From Parvibaculum sp. (GTDB lineage: Bacteria; Pseudomonadota; Alphaproteobacteria; Parvibaculales; Parvibaculaceae): DNA of 35,396 bases. The translations under genes and the position numbers were made by a program. The DNA lies in NCBI GenBank assembly GCA_030682415.1, contig JAUXOE010000280.1:1-35396 (forward strand), read 5' to 3'. This document shows positions 23,597 through 33,033 of the stretch, piece after piece (within the stretch, counting starts at the first letter, position 1; each line of letters begins with the position of its first letter). The notes below the pieces were generated by a model. That model made no database searches. It was given only the letters and a program-made list of their open reading frames with translations, and was not told where the DNA came from.

Positions 23597-23783
23597 ACCG
23601 TTTCAACCCCCGGACCCCGGGGGCTTTGAGGGCCCGCCTTAGGGGAGCCCTTTTGCCCGCCGGGACGGACAACCCCTATTCAGGGGGCCGGTTTCGACCG
23701 GGAGCGCCCGCACGGGCGCGTCCTGGAACCCGCGGGCGCCAAATGCGGCCCGCACGGCCCGCCGCAATGTGAGGACAACGAGA
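23597..23783 (+). promoter_or_regulatory. Structured GC-rich 5' leader of dnaK
   Basis: The untranslated leader contains a row of perfect short hairpins: CCCCCGG/CCGGGGG (23607-23623), CCCCT/AGGGG (23673-23686), CCGGT-TTCG-ACCGG (23688-23701) and GCGCCC/GGGCGC (23704-23719). The ribosome-binding site GAGGA (23771-23775) lies near the end. The gap 23386-23783 has no gene. The leader could affect mRNA stability or act as a thermosensor, but none of the visible hairpins pairs directly with the ribosome-binding site. Confidence 0.45.
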
Positions 23784-25709
23784 ATGGCTAAAGTTATCGG
23801 TATCGACCTCGGCACGACCAATTCCTGTGTTGCCGTGATGGAAGGCAAGACCGCCAAGGTGATTGAAAACGCCGAAGGCGCGCGCACCACGCCCTCCATG
23901 GTCGCTTTTACCGCCGATGGCGAGCGTCTGGTCGGCCAATCGGCCAAACGCCAGGCCGTCACCAATCCCTCCAACACTCTCTTTGCCATCAAGCGCCTGA
24001 TCGGCCGCTCCTATGACGACCCCACCACCCAGAAGGACAAGGGCATGGTGCCCTACGACATCGTCAAGGCGCCGAACGGCGACGCCTGGGTGGAAGCGCA
24101 TGGCGAGAAATATTCGCCCTCGCAAATCTCAGCCTTCATCCTGCAAAAAATGAAAGAGACGGCCGAAAGCTATCTCGGCGAAAAAGTCGAGAAAGCGGTC
24201 ATCACGGTTCCCGCCTATTTCAACGACGCCCAGCGCCAGGCGACCAAGGATGCCGGCAAGATCGCGGGCCTCGAAGTGTTGCGCATCATCAACGAACCGA
24301 CGGCGGCCGCCCTCGCTTACGGCCTCGACAAGAAGGACGGCGAGCTGATCGCCGTTTACGACCTTGGCGGCGGCACGTTCGACGTATCGATCCTCGAAAT
24401 CGGCGACGGCGTCTTTGAAGTGAAGTCGACCAATGGCGACACGTTTCTCGGCGGCGAAGATTTCGACATGCGCCTCGTCAACTATCTCGCCGATGAATTC
24501 AAGAAAGAGAACGGCATCGACCTGCGCGGCGACAAGCTGGCACTGCAGCGCCTGAAGGAAGCAGCCGAGAAAGCCAAGATCGAGCTTTCTTCCGCGACGC
24601 AGACCGAAGTCAACCTGCCCTTCATCACGGCCGATGCGTCGGGTCCGAAGCATCTCACCATGAAGCTCACGCGCGCCAAGCTCGAAGCCCTGGTGGAAGA
24701 TCTCATCCAGCGCACCATCGACCCCTGCAAGGCGGCGCTGAAAGATGCCGGCATCACGGCCGGTCAGATCAACGAGATCGTGCTGGTCGGCGGCCAGTCG
24801 CGCATGCCGAAAATCCGCGAAGCCGTGAAACAGTTCTTCGGCAAAGAGCCGAATATGAGCGTCAATCCGGATGAAGTGGTTGCCATGGGCGCCGCGATCC
24901 AGGCCGGTGTGTTGCAGGGCGATGTGAAAGACGTGTTGCTGCTCGATGTGACACCGCTATCGCTCGGTATCGAAACGCTGGGCGGCGTGTTCACCCGCCT
25001 CATCGAACGCAACACGACGATCCCGACCAAGAAAGCGCAGACCTTCTCGACGGCGGAAGACAACCAGTCGGCGGTGACGATCCGCGTCTTCCAGGGCGAG
25101 CGTGAAATGGCCGCCAACAACAAGCTGCTTGGCCAGTTCGATCTTGTCGGTCTTCCGTCCGCACCGCGCGGTGTGCCGCAGATCGAAGTCGCCTTCGATA
25201 TCGATGCCAATGGCATCGTCAATGTGTCGGCGAAAGACAAGGCGACCAACAAGGAACAGACCATCCGCATCGAAGCATCGGGCGGGCTCTCCGAAGCCGA
25301 CATCGAGAAGATGGTCAAGGACGCCGAAGCGCATGCCGAGGAAGACAAGAAGCGGCGCGAGGAAGCGGAAACCCGCAACCATGGCGAAGCCCTTGCCAAT
25401 TCGACCGAAAAGATGCTGTCCGAGAATGCCGACAAGGTGCCGGCCGATGTGAAGGCCGAAGTCGAGGCAGCACTCGAAGCGCTGAAGGCGGCGCTGACCG
25501 GCGGCGATACTGCCGACATCAAAGTGAAGACCGACGCGCTGACGCAAGTGTCGATGAAGCTCGGCGAGGCGCTTTACAAGGCCGCGCAAGCCGAGGCGCA
25601 GTCGGACGAAGCCGCGGGCGGCGATGCCGATGGCCGCGATGAGAATGTCGTCGATGCCGACTTCGAGGAAGTCGACGACGACAAGAAAGACCAGGACAAG
25701 TCCGCCTGA
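23784..25709 (+). CDS. dnaK: Chaperone DnaK (Hsp70)
   Basis: DnaK binds exposed hydrophobic peptides in an ATP-driven cycle with DnaJ and GrpE. The 641-residue protein has the full Hsp70 pattern: [18 protein letters not shown] (phosphate 1), [56 protein letters not shown] (phosphate 2), [15 protein letters not shown], the linker [20 protein letters not shown], the substrate domain, the helical lid, and the acidic C-terminal tail [16 protein letters not shown]. The start is the ATG at 23784 after GAGGA, not 23769. It is driven by an RpoH-type promoter and followed by dnaJ about 100 bp later. Confidence 0.99.
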   Translation: MAKVIGIDLGTTNSCVAVMEGKTAKVIENAEGARTTPSMVAFTADGERLVGQSAKRQAVTNPSNTLFAIKRLIGRSYDDPTTQKDKGMVPYDIVKAPNGDAWVEAHGEKYSPSQISAFILQKMKETAESYLGEKVEKAVITVPAYFNDAQRQATKDAGKIAGLEVLRIINEPTAAALAYGLDKKDGELIAVYDLGGGTFDVSILEIGDGVFEVKSTNGDTFLGGEDFDMRLVNYLADEFKKENGIDLRGDKLALQRLKEAAEKAKIELSSATQTEVNLPFITADASGPKHLTMKLTRAKLEALVEDLIQRTIDPCKAALKDAGITAGQINEIVLVGGQSRMPKIREAVKQFFGKEPNMSVNPDEVVAMGAAIQAGVLQGDVKDVLLLDVTPLSLGIETLGGVFTRLIERNTTIPTKKAQTFSTAEDNQSAVTIRVFQGEREMAANNKLLGQFDLVGLPSAPRGVPQIEVAFDIDANGIVNVSAKDKATNKEQTIRIEASGGLSEADIEKMVKDAEAHAEEDKKRREEAETRNHGEALANSTEKMLSENADKVPADVKAEVEAALEALKAALTGGDTADIKVKTDALTQVSMKLGEALYKAAQAEAQSDEAAGGDADGRDENVVDADFEEVDDDKKDQDKSA

Positions 25710-25810
25710 TCCGGGGCCTCGAGATGACGCCCGTTTCCCTCACACAAAATGCCCGGCGGGTGCGCGTCAGCGCGCCCGCGGCGGCCGCTCATTGCCCAGG
25801 GTGACCTTCG

Positions 25811-26962
25811 ATGTCGAAGCGTGATTTTTACGACGTCCTCGGGGTCGGTCGCGATGCCAGCGCCGATGAGCTCAAAAAAGCCTATCGCAATCTCGCCAAG
25901 AAATATCACCCCGACCAGAATCAGGGCGACAAGGAAGCCGAACAGCGCTTCAAGGAACTCAACGAAGCCTATGATGCGCTGAAGGACGAGCAGAGCAGGG
26001 CCGCCTATGACCAGTTCGGTCATGCCGCCTTCGATGGCGGCATGGGCGGTGCCGGATTTGGCGGCGCGCGGGGCGGCGGATTTGCCGGCGGCGCGTCCAT
26101 GTCCGACATATTCGACGACCTGTTCGGCGAATTCATGGGCGGGCGGCGCGGCCAACGCAATGATGGCGGCCGGGCGCGCGGTCACGACCTGCGCTACAAC
26201 ATGGAAATTGATCTCGAGGAGGCCTTCGAGGGCAAGAAGGCCCAGGTTCGCGTGCCGGGCTCCGTTGCCTGCGAAACCTGCAAAGGTTCGGGCGCGGCGC
26301 CGGGGTCGAGCCCGGTCACCTGCGCGACCTGCCAGGGTCACGGCAAGGTGCGCGCCTCCCAGGGTTTCTTCACCATCGAACGAACCTGTCCAACCTGCCA
26401 CGGGCGCGGACAGACCATCGACAAGCCCTGCACCGCCTGTCACGGACAGGGACGCGTCGAGAAGGAACGCACGCTCTCGGTCAACATCCCGGCCGGCGTC
26501 GAGGACGGGACACGCATCCGGCTTGCCGGCGAGGGCGAGGCGGGCATGCGGGGCGGGCCGGCGGGCGACCTCTACATCTTCCTTTCGGTCCGGCCGCACC
26601 GGCTTTTCGAGCGCGATGGCGCCGATCTCTTTTGCCGCGTGCCTATTTCGATGGCGACGGCGGCGCTGGGCGGCGAAATCGAGGTGCCGACACTCGGCGG
26701 CAAGCGAGTGAAGGTGAAAGTGCCGGAAGGCGCGCAAACCGGCCGCCAGTTCCGGCTCAAGGGCAAAGGCATGCCGGTCGTCAATTCGCGCGAAACGGGC
26801 GACCTCTATATCCAGATCACGGTCGAAACGCCGGTCAACCTGACCAAAAAGCAGAAAGAGTTGCTGAGGGAATTCGAGACCTCCTCATCCGACAGCAACA
26901 ATCCGGAAAGCTCGGGCTTCTTCGCCCGGGTCAAGGAATTCTGGGACGGTTTCCAAAACTGA
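25811..26962 (+). CDS. dnaJ: Chaperone DnaJ (Hsp40)
   Basis: DnaJ delivers substrates to DnaK and stimulates its ATPase. The 383-residue protein is a class I member. It has an N-terminal J domain ([20 protein letters not shown]) with the HPD loop in YHPDQN, a Gly/Phe-rich region (about 75-110), and four zinc-binding CxxCxGxG repeats: [24 protein letters not shown] and CTACHGQG. The substrate-binding C-terminal domains follow. It lies 101 bp after dnaK and is probably cotranscribed, ending at the strong terminator at 26996. Confidence 0.98.
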   Translation: MSKRDFYDVLGVGRDASADELKKAYRNLAKKYHPDQNQGDKEAEQRFKELNEAYDALKDEQSRAAYDQFGHAAFDGGMGGAGFGGARGGGFAGGASMSDIFDDLFGEFMGGRRGQRNDGGRARGHDLRYNMEIDLEEAFEGKKAQVRVPGSVACETCKGSGAAPGSSPVTCATCQGHGKVRASQGFFTIERTCPTCHGRGQTIDKPCTACHGQGRVEKERTLSVNIPAGVEDGTRIRLAGEGEAGMRGGPAGDLYIFLSVRPHRLFERDGADLFCRVPISMATAALGGEIEVPTLGGKRVKVKVPEGAQTGRQFRLKGKGMPVVNSRETGDLYIQITVETPVNLTKKQKELLREFETSSSDSNNPESSGFFARVKEFWDGFQN

Positions 26963-26995
26963 GTGAATCGGTATTCCTGACTTTGCGCTATTCTG

Positions 26996-27032
26996 AAAAG
27001 GCCGCCTGAACGACTCAGGGGGGCCTTTTTTT
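26996..27032 (+). terminator. Rho-independent terminator after dnaJ
   Basis: AAAAGGCC pairs with GGCCTTTT (26996-27003 with 27022-27029), with inner stem CCTGA/TCAGG, and a run of seven T residues follows. It lies 33 bp after the dnaJ stop and ends the dnaK-dnaJ unit. Confidence 0.9.
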
Positions 27033-27047
27033 GCGGGCGAGTTCCGG

Positions 27048-27386
27048 ATGCAAAATTACGTTCTTCCGGTTGTGCTGCTGATCGCCTCCAACCTCTTCAT
27101 GACGGTTGCCTGGTACTGGCACCTCAAATTCAAGCATCTGCCGATCGCGACCGTCGTGATGGTGAGCTGGGGAATCGCGCTGATCGAATACACGCTCGCC
27201 GTGCCGGCCAACCGCATCGGTTATGGCGTCTACACAGCACATCAGCTCAAGACCCTGCAGGAAGTCATCACGCTGACGGTTTTCGTCGGCTTTTCGGCCT
27301 TCTATCTGGGCCAGGGGCCGACATGGAACACGCTGATCGGCTTTTCGTTGATCGCGCTCGGCGCTTATTTCGTCTTCCGGGGCTGA
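27048..27386 (+). CDS. DMT family (DUF486) small membrane protein
   Basis: This 112-residue protein has four hydrophobic segments: VLPVVLLIASNLFMTVAWYWHL, LPIATVVMVSWGIALIEYTLAV, an amphipathic part followed by VITLTVFVGFSAFYLGQ, and TLIGFSLIALGAYFVFRG. The first-helix motif and the VPANRIG loop are typical of DUF486, a half-size relative of the drug/metabolite transporters. The substrate is unknown. It begins 16 bp after the dnaJ terminator hairpin and is 42 bp from dapB, so the two may share a transcript. The ATG at 27048 follows a GAGTTCCGG stretch with only a weak ribosome-binding site. Confidence 0.85.
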   Translation: MQNYVLPVVLLIASNLFMTVAWYWHLKFKHLPIATVVMVSWGIALIEYTLAVPANRIGYGVYTAHQLKTLQEVITLTVFVGFSAFYLGQGPTWNTLIGFSLIALGAYFVFRG

Positions 27387-27428
27387 TTGGGGACTGCTAT
27401 ACCGCCCCAAACGCTGGGAGCCATCAAC

Positions 27429-28241
27429 ATGGCGGATGACATCAAGATCGCGGTGACGGGCGCGGGCGGCCGGATGGGCCGGACGCTGATCGCGCTCATC
27501 CACGAGACGGCGGGCCTGACGCTCGCTGGCGGCATCGAGGCCGAAGGCTCGGCCCATCTCGGCGCCGATCTCGGCACGCTGGCGGGCCTCGCACCGCTCG
27601 GCCTTGCGGCAACCGACGATGCCCTCAACGTCATCAAGACGGCCGATGCGCTGATCGATTTCTCGGTGCCGGCCGCAAGCGTCGAATTCGCGGCGCTGAC
27701 CGCACAGGCGCGGATCGTCCATGTGATCGGCACGACGGGCTTCACCGAGGCCGACGAGGCCCGCATTTCGGCGGCGGCGCGGCATGCCACCATCGTCAAG
27801 GCCGGCAATATGAGCCTCGGGGTCAATCTTCTGGCGGCGCTGGTGCGGCAGGCGGCGCGCGCGCTCGATGCGGCATGGGATATCGAGATCGTCGAAATGC
27901 ATCACCGCCACAAGGTCGATGCACCGTCCGGTACGGCCTTGCTGCTCGGACAGGCGGCCGCCGACGGGCGCGGCATCGCGCTCAATGAAAATTCGGAGCG
28001 CGGCCGCGACGGCCAGACCGGCGCGCGCCGCGAAGGCGCCATCGGCTTTGCCAGTTTGCGCGGCGGATCGGTTGTCGGCGACCATCAGGTGATCTTTGCC
28101 GGCGCAGAGGAGCGCATCGTGCTTGGGCATGTTGCCGAGGACCGCGGCATCTTCGCCCGCGGGGCGCTGAAGGCCGCAGCGTGGGGGCAGGGCAAGGGCC
28201 CCGGCTTGTTCAATATGGCCGACGTGCTCGGCATCGAATAA
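27429..28241 (+). CDS. dapB: 4-hydroxy-tetrahydrodipicolinate reductase
   Basis: DapB reduces 4-hydroxy-tetrahydrodipicolinate with NAD(P)H in the diaminopimelate/lysine pathway, supplying peptidoglycan and lysine. The ATG at 27429 (MADDIKIAV) follows GGGAG and gives 270 residues. The Rossmann motif [10 protein letters not shown], the HVIGTTGF stretch, [12 protein letters not shown], the catalytic [14 protein letters not shown] and the [13 protein letters not shown] motif are all present. dapB directly downstream of dnaJ is a common alphaproteobacterial order. gpmA follows after 30 bp. Confidence 0.96.
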   Translation: MADDIKIAVTGAGGRMGRTLIALIHETAGLTLAGGIEAEGSAHLGADLGTLAGLAPLGLAATDDALNVIKTADALIDFSVPAASVEFAALTAQARIVHVIGTTGFTEADEARISAAARHATIVKAGNMSLGVNLLAALVRQAARALDAAWDIEIVEMHHRHKVDAPSGTALLLGQAAADGRGIALNENSERGRDGQTGARREGAIGFASLRGGSVVGDHQVIFAGAEERIVLGHVAEDRGIFARGALKAAAWGQGKGPGLFNMADVLGIE

Positions 28242-28271
28242 TTCGTCTACAGACAAATTCTGGAGTCAGCC

Positions 28272-28904
28272 TTGTCGAACCTGCTTGTGCTTGTCCGCCA
28301 CGGACAAAGCGAATGGAACAAAAAAAACCTCTTCACCGGTTGGCGCGATCCTGGCCTGACCGAACAGGGTGTTGCGGAAGCGCGCGAAGCGGGCCAGGCG
28401 ATGAAGGCACGCGGGCTCGTTTTCGACGTCGCCTTCACCTCCGTGCTGTCGCGCGCGCAGGAGACCAACCGCCTCATGCTTGAGGAACTCGGGCAGGCGG
28501 ATATCGAGATCGTGAAGGATCAGGCGCTCAATGAGCGCGACTATGGCGACCTGTCGGGCCTCAACAAGGACGATGCGCGCGAGAAATGGGGCGAGGAACA
28601 GGTGCATATCTGGCGCCGCTCCTACGACATTCCACCGCCCGGCGGCGAAAGCCTGAAGATGACGGCCGAGCGCGTGCTGCCTTACTATGAGAAGGTCATT
28701 CGCCCGCGCGTGCTGAAGGGCGAACGGGTGCTCGTCGCCGCGCATGGCAACAGCTTGCGGGCGCTGGTGATGCTGCTCGACAAACTGACGCAGGAACAGG
28801 TTCTGGCGCTCAACATCGCGACCGGCGCGCCGATCGTCTATCAGCTCGACGACAACGGCAATGTACTGAAGAAGGAAATGCTGATCGAGCGCGAGGCGCA
28901 CTAA
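28272..28904 (+). CDS. gpmA: 2,3-bisphosphoglycerate-dependent phosphoglycerate mutase
   Basis: GpmA interconverts 3- and 2-phosphoglycerate in glycolysis and gluconeogenesis. The histidine-phosphatase signature [10 protein letters not shown] carries the phosphorylated His; [62 protein letters not shown] and [12 protein letters not shown] complete the family pattern. The start codon is an unusual TTG at 28272 with GGAG six bases upstream, giving 210 residues, short for the family as in other alphaproteobacteria. Its last 4 bases overlap the converging DUF2244 gene. Confidence 0.95.
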   Translation: MSNLLVLVRHGQSEWNKKNLFTGWRDPGLTEQGVAEAREAGQAMKARGLVFDVAFTSVLSRAQETNRLMLEELGQADIEIVKDQALNERDYGDLSGLNKDDAREKWGEEQVHIWRRSYDIPPPGGESLKMTAERVLPYYEKVIRPRVLKGERVLVAAHGNSLRALVMLLDKLTQEQVLALNIATGAPIVYQLDDNGNVLKKEMLIEREAH

Positions 28905-29422
28905 TCCGGACGTGCGGCCTTCAGCGATGCCAGCGCCGCCTCAAGGGCACGGGCAAAATCCTTGCGCTCGGGCGGCGACAGAAAAGACGCGACTTCCAGT
29001 GCCCGCCCATGGCTCAGGAGATGGAGTTGGGTCGACTTGTCGGGATTTACCTTGAGCGACAGGCGTACCCAGTAAGGCTGGAAGCTGAAAGCGCGGGCGC
29101 GGCCTTTTGCGTCGACCTGGCGAACGCGCAACTCGCTCTGCGACATCTGCACCGTTTCATGGGCGCGGGCGGCGCGGTAGTTCGCCCGGAACGCCCACCA
29201 GACCAACGCCACTTCGAGGCCGCAAAAACCCAGAACCGGCCAGGCGCCTTTCGCCATGAAGATTGCGCCGGCCGTGAGGTTGACCGTCGCGATGATGCCC
29301 ATGACGATCAGGAAACCCTTGCGCGAGAGCGAGCGATGCGGCGTCAGCAGCGCGTCGAAGTGAAGCGGCGCGGCCAGACGCTCGGCGCTTGCGGCGGGGA
29401 ATGAGGCAGTGGCAGCGGTCAT
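28901..29422 (-). CDS. DUF2244 membrane protein
   Basis: This 173-residue protein belongs to a family of unknown function that is widespread in Alphaproteobacteria. The N-terminal part has [23 protein letters not shown], two adjacent TM helices ([22 protein letters not shown] and [21 protein letters not shown]), and then a cytosolic beta-rich domain ([20 protein letters not shown]...[41 protein letters not shown]). The linked segment resembles a PH-like fold. It is convergent with gpmA and divergent from nth. Confidence 0.88.
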   Translation of the reverse strand: MTAATASFPAASAERLAAPLHFDALLTPHRSLSRKGFLIVMGIIATVNLTAGAIFMAKGAWPVLGFCGLEVALVWWAFRANYRAARAHETVQMSQSELRVRQVDAKGRARAFSFQPYWVRLSLKVNPDKSTQLHLLSHGRALEVASFLSPPERKDFARALEAALASLKAARPD

Positions 29423-29502
29423 GGGCCGATGCTAGATGGCGGCACGACAGGGCGCAATGCGGCCTTGCGGCGCGGCGGCGTTATGACCAAAGTCTCGACA
29501 CC

Positions 29503-30147
29503 ATGCCGATGAAAAAACCCGAGATCGAAACGTTTTTCCGCCGCCTCTCCGACGCCCTGCCGGCGCCCGAGACCGAGCTCAAATACATCAACACCTATAC
29601 GCTGCTGGTGGCCGTGGTGCTATCGGCGCAGGCGACCGATGTGGGCGTCAACAAGGCGACCGAGAAGCTCTTCAAGATCGCCGATACGCCGCAGAAGATG
29701 CTGAAGCTCGGCGAGGCGGGGCTGACGCAGCACATCAAGACCATCGGGCTCTATCGCAACAAGGCCAAAAACGTCATGGCGCTGTCGCGGCTGCTGATCG
29801 AGCGGCATGGCGGCGCGGTGCCGCATGACCGCGCGGCCCTGCAGGCGCTGCCGGGTGTCGGGCGCAAGACCGCCAACGTCGTGCTCAACGTCGCCTTCGG
29901 GGAACCGACCATCGCGGTCGACACGCATATCTTCCGCGTCTCGAACCGGACCGGGCTTGCGCCGGGCAAGGATGTGCTGGCCGTCGAGCTGAAACTGGAA
30001 AAAGTCGTGCCGCCCGCCTACCGCCTGCATGCGCATCACTGGCTGATCCTGCATGGGCGCTATGTCTGCAAGGCGCGCAAGCCCGATTGCCCGGCCTGCC
30101 GGGTGGCCGATCTTTGCCAGTTCAAGGCCAAGACGACGGTTGACTGA
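29503..30147 (+). CDS. nth: Endonuclease III (DNA glycosylase/AP lyase)
   Basis: Nth excises oxidised pyrimidines from DNA and nicks the abasic site. The start is the ATG at 29503 (MPMKKPEIETF) or the ATG at 29509; the listed 29389 is too early. The 214-residue protein has the helix-hairpin-helix LPGVGRKTANVVLNVAFG with the catalytic Lys, the catalytic Asp in VDTHIFRVSNR, and the 4Fe-4S ligands CKARKPDCPACRVADLC (CX6CX2CX5C). Everything needed for activity is present. No strong ribosome-binding site is visible. It converges on the small lipoprotein gene with only 3 bp between stops. Confidence 0.96.
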   Translation: MPMKKPEIETFFRRLSDALPAPETELKYINTYTLLVAVVLSAQATDVGVNKATEKLFKIADTPQKMLKLGEAGLTQHIKTIGLYRNKAKNVMALSRLLIERHGGAVPHDRAALQALPGVGRKTANVVLNVAFGEPTIAVDTHIFRVSNRTGLAPGKDVLAVELKLEKVVPPAYRLHAHHWLILHGRYVCKARKPDCPACRVADLCQFKAKTTVD

Positions 30148-30150
30148 ACT

Positions 30151-30528
30151 TCAGGACATCGGTGCGTTGCGGCGTGCCACAACGGTCGCGAGGCAGGCGG
30201 CCTTGTCCGCCGCGCCGCCTTCGAGCCTGCGCGCATCGACATGGCGCGCGCCGAGCGCGCCCGATGGCGTTTCGTAGAAATAGACGAAGAGGCTGCAATC
30301 GCCACCCGCATATTGCCAGACTTCGGCATGAGGCTCGCTGCGGCGGAAGTCAGGTTCACCGAGACGCGCCGAGATCGCCGAAGGTGCGGCACCAACCAGA
30401 CTTGCCGGCGTCAGCCCGCCCGGCGGCAACGCCGCCATGACGCCGCCACGCGCGTCGATGCCGGTACGCGGCGCCGTTTCGCAGGCGGCAAGCAGCAGCG
30501 GCATCAGCACTATCAGAACGCGCTTCAT
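30151..30528 (-). CDS. Small lipoprotein of unknown function
   Basis: This 125-residue protein starts with a lipoprotein signal MKRVLIVLMPLLLAAC, with the lipobox LAAC giving Cys-16. The mature part contains LVGAAPSAISARLGEPDFRRSEPHAEVWQYAGGDCSLFVYFYE, a pattern like the BamE/SmpA-type fold (a helix-helix pair followed by a small sheet with a W-Y motif). That resemblance is weak and I do not assign a role. Its ATG overlaps the stop of the EI24-like gene by 4 bp, so the two are translationally coupled. Confidence 0.75.
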   Translation of the reverse strand: MKRVLIVLMPLLLAACETAPRTGIDARGGVMAALPPGGLTPASLVGAAPSAISARLGEPDFRRSEPHAEVWQYAGGDCSLFVYFYETPSGALGARHVDARRLEGGAADKAACLATVVARRNAPMS

Positions 30529-31196
30529 GCGAAGCCCTCCGGGTTAGCGACTTTCTTGTAAGTGTGGACCATCAGGATGGTGCCAAAGAGCGGCGCGAAA
30601 AGATTGAGCACCGGCACAGTGGCAAACAAGGCGACGACGACGCCGGCGGCAAACACCCGGCCGCGATGGCGGCGGCGAAATGCCACTGCGGCGGCAGGAT
30701 CCATATGCCGCAGCGCCACCAGCTCGAAATATTCGCGGCCGAGCAGGTAGCCATTGACGACCCAGAAGAGGAAAATGTTGACGACGGGGATCAGATAGAA
30801 GGGCAGCACCAGCAGATTGACGGCGATCAGCACGATGGTGAAGCGAAGGGCGATGACCAGCGACTGCCAGAAGGGCTGATCGCTGCCCGACGGATCGGAC
30901 GGATAGGCCGTCTCCTCGGTGCAGGCCGCAACGTTCTCGAGGAAGAGCCCTGCGACCAGCGAGACGACCGGATGCACCAGCGGGATCAGCACAATGACGG
31001 CGAGGAAGCGCGCGGCGATGGAAACGACCGTGTCGATCCAGCCGATGCCGAATTCGGGCAACGCGGCGAGCGCCCATTGCAGTCCGGCGCCGAACAGTGC
31101 CAGCACCAGCAGCGTCAGCCCCAGCGACAGCCACATGACGCGGCGGTAGGGAGCGGAAAAGGTTTCCCGCAAGGCGCGTGCGGCATCGGTCAGCAT
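30525..31196 (-). CDS. EI24/CysZ-like membrane protein
   Basis: This 223-residue integral membrane protein has four to six hydrophobic segments (VMWLSLGLTLLVLALFGAGL, FLAVIVLIPLVHPVVSLVAGLFLENV, LRFTIVLIAVNLLVLPFYLIPVVNIFLFWVVNGYLLGREYFELVA, VFAAGVVVALFATVPVLNLFAPLFGTILMVHTY). The segment NGYLLGREYFELVALRHM is characteristic of the EI24 family, which includes the sulfate transporter CysZ. No cysteine-biosynthesis gene is adjacent, so sulfate transport is only a possibility. The gene overlaps the small lipoprotein gene by 4 bp and is divergent from the adenosine kinase gene. Confidence 0.87.
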   Translation of the reverse strand: MLTDAARALRETFSAPYRRVMWLSLGLTLLVLALFGAGLQWALAALPEFGIGWIDTVVSIAARFLAVIVLIPLVHPVVSLVAGLFLENVAACTEETAYPSDPSGSDQPFWQSLVIALRFTIVLIAVNLLVLPFYLIPVVNIFLFWVVNGYLLGREYFELVALRHMDPAAAVAFRRRHRGRVFAAGVVVALFATVPVLNLFAPLFGTILMVHTYKKVANPEGFA

Positions 31197-31298
31197 CGCT
31201 CGTGCTCCAGTGTCTCAGAAACTTGCCCGGCCAAACTAGAGCGGGACCGCGCGAACTACAAATTGCGGATTCACGGGACCCGGGGCCGGGACGCGGTT

Positions 31299-31327
31299 TT
31301 GGACTTATGGGACAGGTTCCCTATACT
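31299..31327 (+). promoter_or_regulatory. Sigma70-type promoter of the adenosine kinase gene
   Basis: TTGGAC (31299-31304) and TATACT (31322-31327) are separated by 17 bases, about 45 bp before the ATG at 31372. It is one of the clearest vegetative promoters in the window. Confidence 0.75.
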
Positions 31328-31371
31328 CCGGCCCCGAACCCCTCCCCGAACATCAATAAAATCCGAGGACC

Positions 31372-32367
31372 ATGACCGATCTCAAATATGACGTTGCCGG
31401 CATCGGCAATGCGCTGGTTGACGTTATCGCCGACGCCGACGACAAATTCCTGACCGCCAACGGCATCGAGAAAGGCTCGATGACGCTGATCGACGACAAG
31501 CGCGCCGACGATCTCTATGGCCGCATGGGCCAGGCGGTCGAAATGTCGGGCGGCTCCTGCGCCAACACGATCGCGGGGCTCGCCTCGCTCGGCGGCAAGG
31601 GCGCTTTTTTCGGCAAGGTCAAGCGCGACCAACTCGGCGACGTCTTCATGCACGACATCAAGGCGCTCGGCGTCGAATTTCCGGCAAAGCCCGCAAGCAC
31701 CGGCGCGCCGACCGGCCGCTGCCTGATCCTCGTGACGCCGGATGCGCAGCGCAGCATGAATACGTTTCTCGGCGCGGCGCAAAAGCTCGGACCCGACGAC
31801 ATCGACGAGGCGACGATCCGCGCCTCGGCGATCACCTACATGGAGGGCTATCTGTGGGACCAGCCCGACGCCAAGCAGGCCTTTCTCAAGGCCGCGAAGA
31901 TCGCCCATGACGCCGGACGCCTGGTCTCGCTGACGCTGTCGGACAGTTTCTGCGTCGACCGCTACCGCGAGGAGTTCCGCCGCCTTGCGAAAGACGAGGT
32001 CGACCTGCTGTTTGCCAACGAAGCTGAAATCCTGTCGCTCTACCAGACGGATGTCTTCGACGAGGCGCTGCAGAAAGTTCGTGCCGACTGCAAGTTCGCG
32101 GCATTGACGCGTTCGGAAGCAGGCGCCGTCATCGTCGCCGATGGCGAGGTGCATGTGGTCGATGCCGACAAGATTGCGAAAGTTGTCGACACGACGGGCG
32201 CGGGCGATCTCTTCGCCGCCGGGTTCCTCTACGGGCTCACGCGCGGCAAGGACCCGGTGACATGCGGCAGGCTCGGTGCGATGGCGGCGGCAGAGGTCAT
32301 CTCGCATTACGGACCGCGTCCGCAGGTTTCGCTGGCGAAACTGGCGCAGGAAAAAGGGCTCGTCTGA
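31372..32367 (+). CDS. PfkB-family adenosine kinase
   Basis: This 331-residue carbohydrate/purine kinase phosphorylates adenosine or a related nucleoside with ATP. PfkB landmarks are YDVAGIGNALVDVIA at the N-terminus, the substrate motif MSGGSCANTIAGLASLGGKGAFFGKVKRDQLG, and the C-terminal catalytic signature DTTGAGDLFAAGFLYGL with the catalytic Asp. Its length and the GGSCANT and FANEAEI motifs fit the adenosine kinase subgroup better than ribokinase, but substrate assignment within PfkB is only moderately certain. A strong promoter and GAGGA precede the ATG. The glutathione S-transferase gene follows after 7 bp, so they form an operon. Confidence 0.9.
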   Translation: MTDLKYDVAGIGNALVDVIADADDKFLTANGIEKGSMTLIDDKRADDLYGRMGQAVEMSGGSCANTIAGLASLGGKGAFFGKVKRDQLGDVFMHDIKALGVEFPAKPASTGAPTGRCLILVTPDAQRSMNTFLGAAQKLGPDDIDEATIRASAITYMEGYLWDQPDAKQAFLKAAKIAHDAGRLVSLTLSDSFCVDRYREEFRRLAKDEVDLLFANEAEILSLYQTDVFDEALQKVRADCKFAALTRSEAGAVIVADGEVHVVDADKIAKVVDTTGAGDLFAAGFLYGLTRGKDPVTCGRLGAMAAAEVISHYGPRPQVSLAKLAQEKGLV

Positions 32368-32374
32368 GGGAATC

Positions 32375-33022
32375 ATGCTCACGATCTGGGGCCGCCGCAA
32401 TTCGTTCAATGTCCAGAAGGTGATGTGGCTTGCAGGCGAGCTTGGCATCGCACATGAGCGGATCGACGCCGGTGGGCCATTCGGCGGTCTCGACGCGCCG
32501 GAATTCATAGCCCGCAATCCTCACGGGCGCGTGCCCGTGATCGATGACGACGGCATCGTCGTTTGGGAGTCGCATGCGATTCTGCGCTATCTCGCGGCAC
32601 GCTACGGCGCGGGCACCTTCTGGGCGGAAGGCGCTGCGGGCCGCGCCGCGGCCGACCAGTGGATCGAATGGGCGCAGACGGCGCTGCTGCCGAATTTTCT
32701 CAACGGCATTTTCTGGAGCTACTACCGGACGCCGGAAGCAATGCGCAACACAAATGCGATCGAGCGCGCCATCGCGCAATGCGCCGAGCATGTTCTTCTG
32801 CTCGACCGGCAGCTCGCCGGCCAGCCTTACATTTGCGGCGAGAAGATTACGCTTGCCGACATTCCGGCAGGTACGGTGTTATTTCGTTACTACGGTCTCG
32901 ACATCGCGCGACCCTACGCGCCGCATGTGGAGGCCTGGTATGCACGGCTCCGCGACCGTCCGGCCTATGCCGCGCATGTGATGGTGCCGTTCGACGACCT
33001 CAAGGGCCGTCTCGCCTTCTGA
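32375..33022 (+). CDS. Glutathione S-transferase family protein
   Basis: The ATG at 32375 (MLTIWGRRNSFNVQKVMW) gives 215 residues; the listed ORF from 32276 lies inside the preceding gene. The N-terminal thioredoxin-like domain shows the catalytic-loop region RRNSFNVQKV, NPHGRVPVIDDDGIVVWESHAILRYLAARY (glutathione-binding P and ES), and the C-terminal helical domain has GEKITLADIPAGTVLFRY, the usual N-capping box and hydrophobic staple. It may conjugate or reduce xenobiotics with glutathione made by GshB. The substrate is unknown. Its stop is 11 bp from the converging coaA gene. Confidence 0.9.
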   Translation: MLTIWGRRNSFNVQKVMWLAGELGIAHERIDAGGPFGGLDAPEFIARNPHGRVPVIDDDGIVVWESHAILRYLAARYGAGTFWAEGAAGRAAADQWIEWAQTALLPNFLNGIFWSYYRTPEAMRNTNAIERAIAQCAEHVLLLDRQLAGQPYICGEKITLADIPAGTVLFRYYGLDIARPYAPHVEAWYARLRDRPAYAAHVMVPFDDLKGRLAF

Positions 33023-33033
33023 AAAACCTGCGC

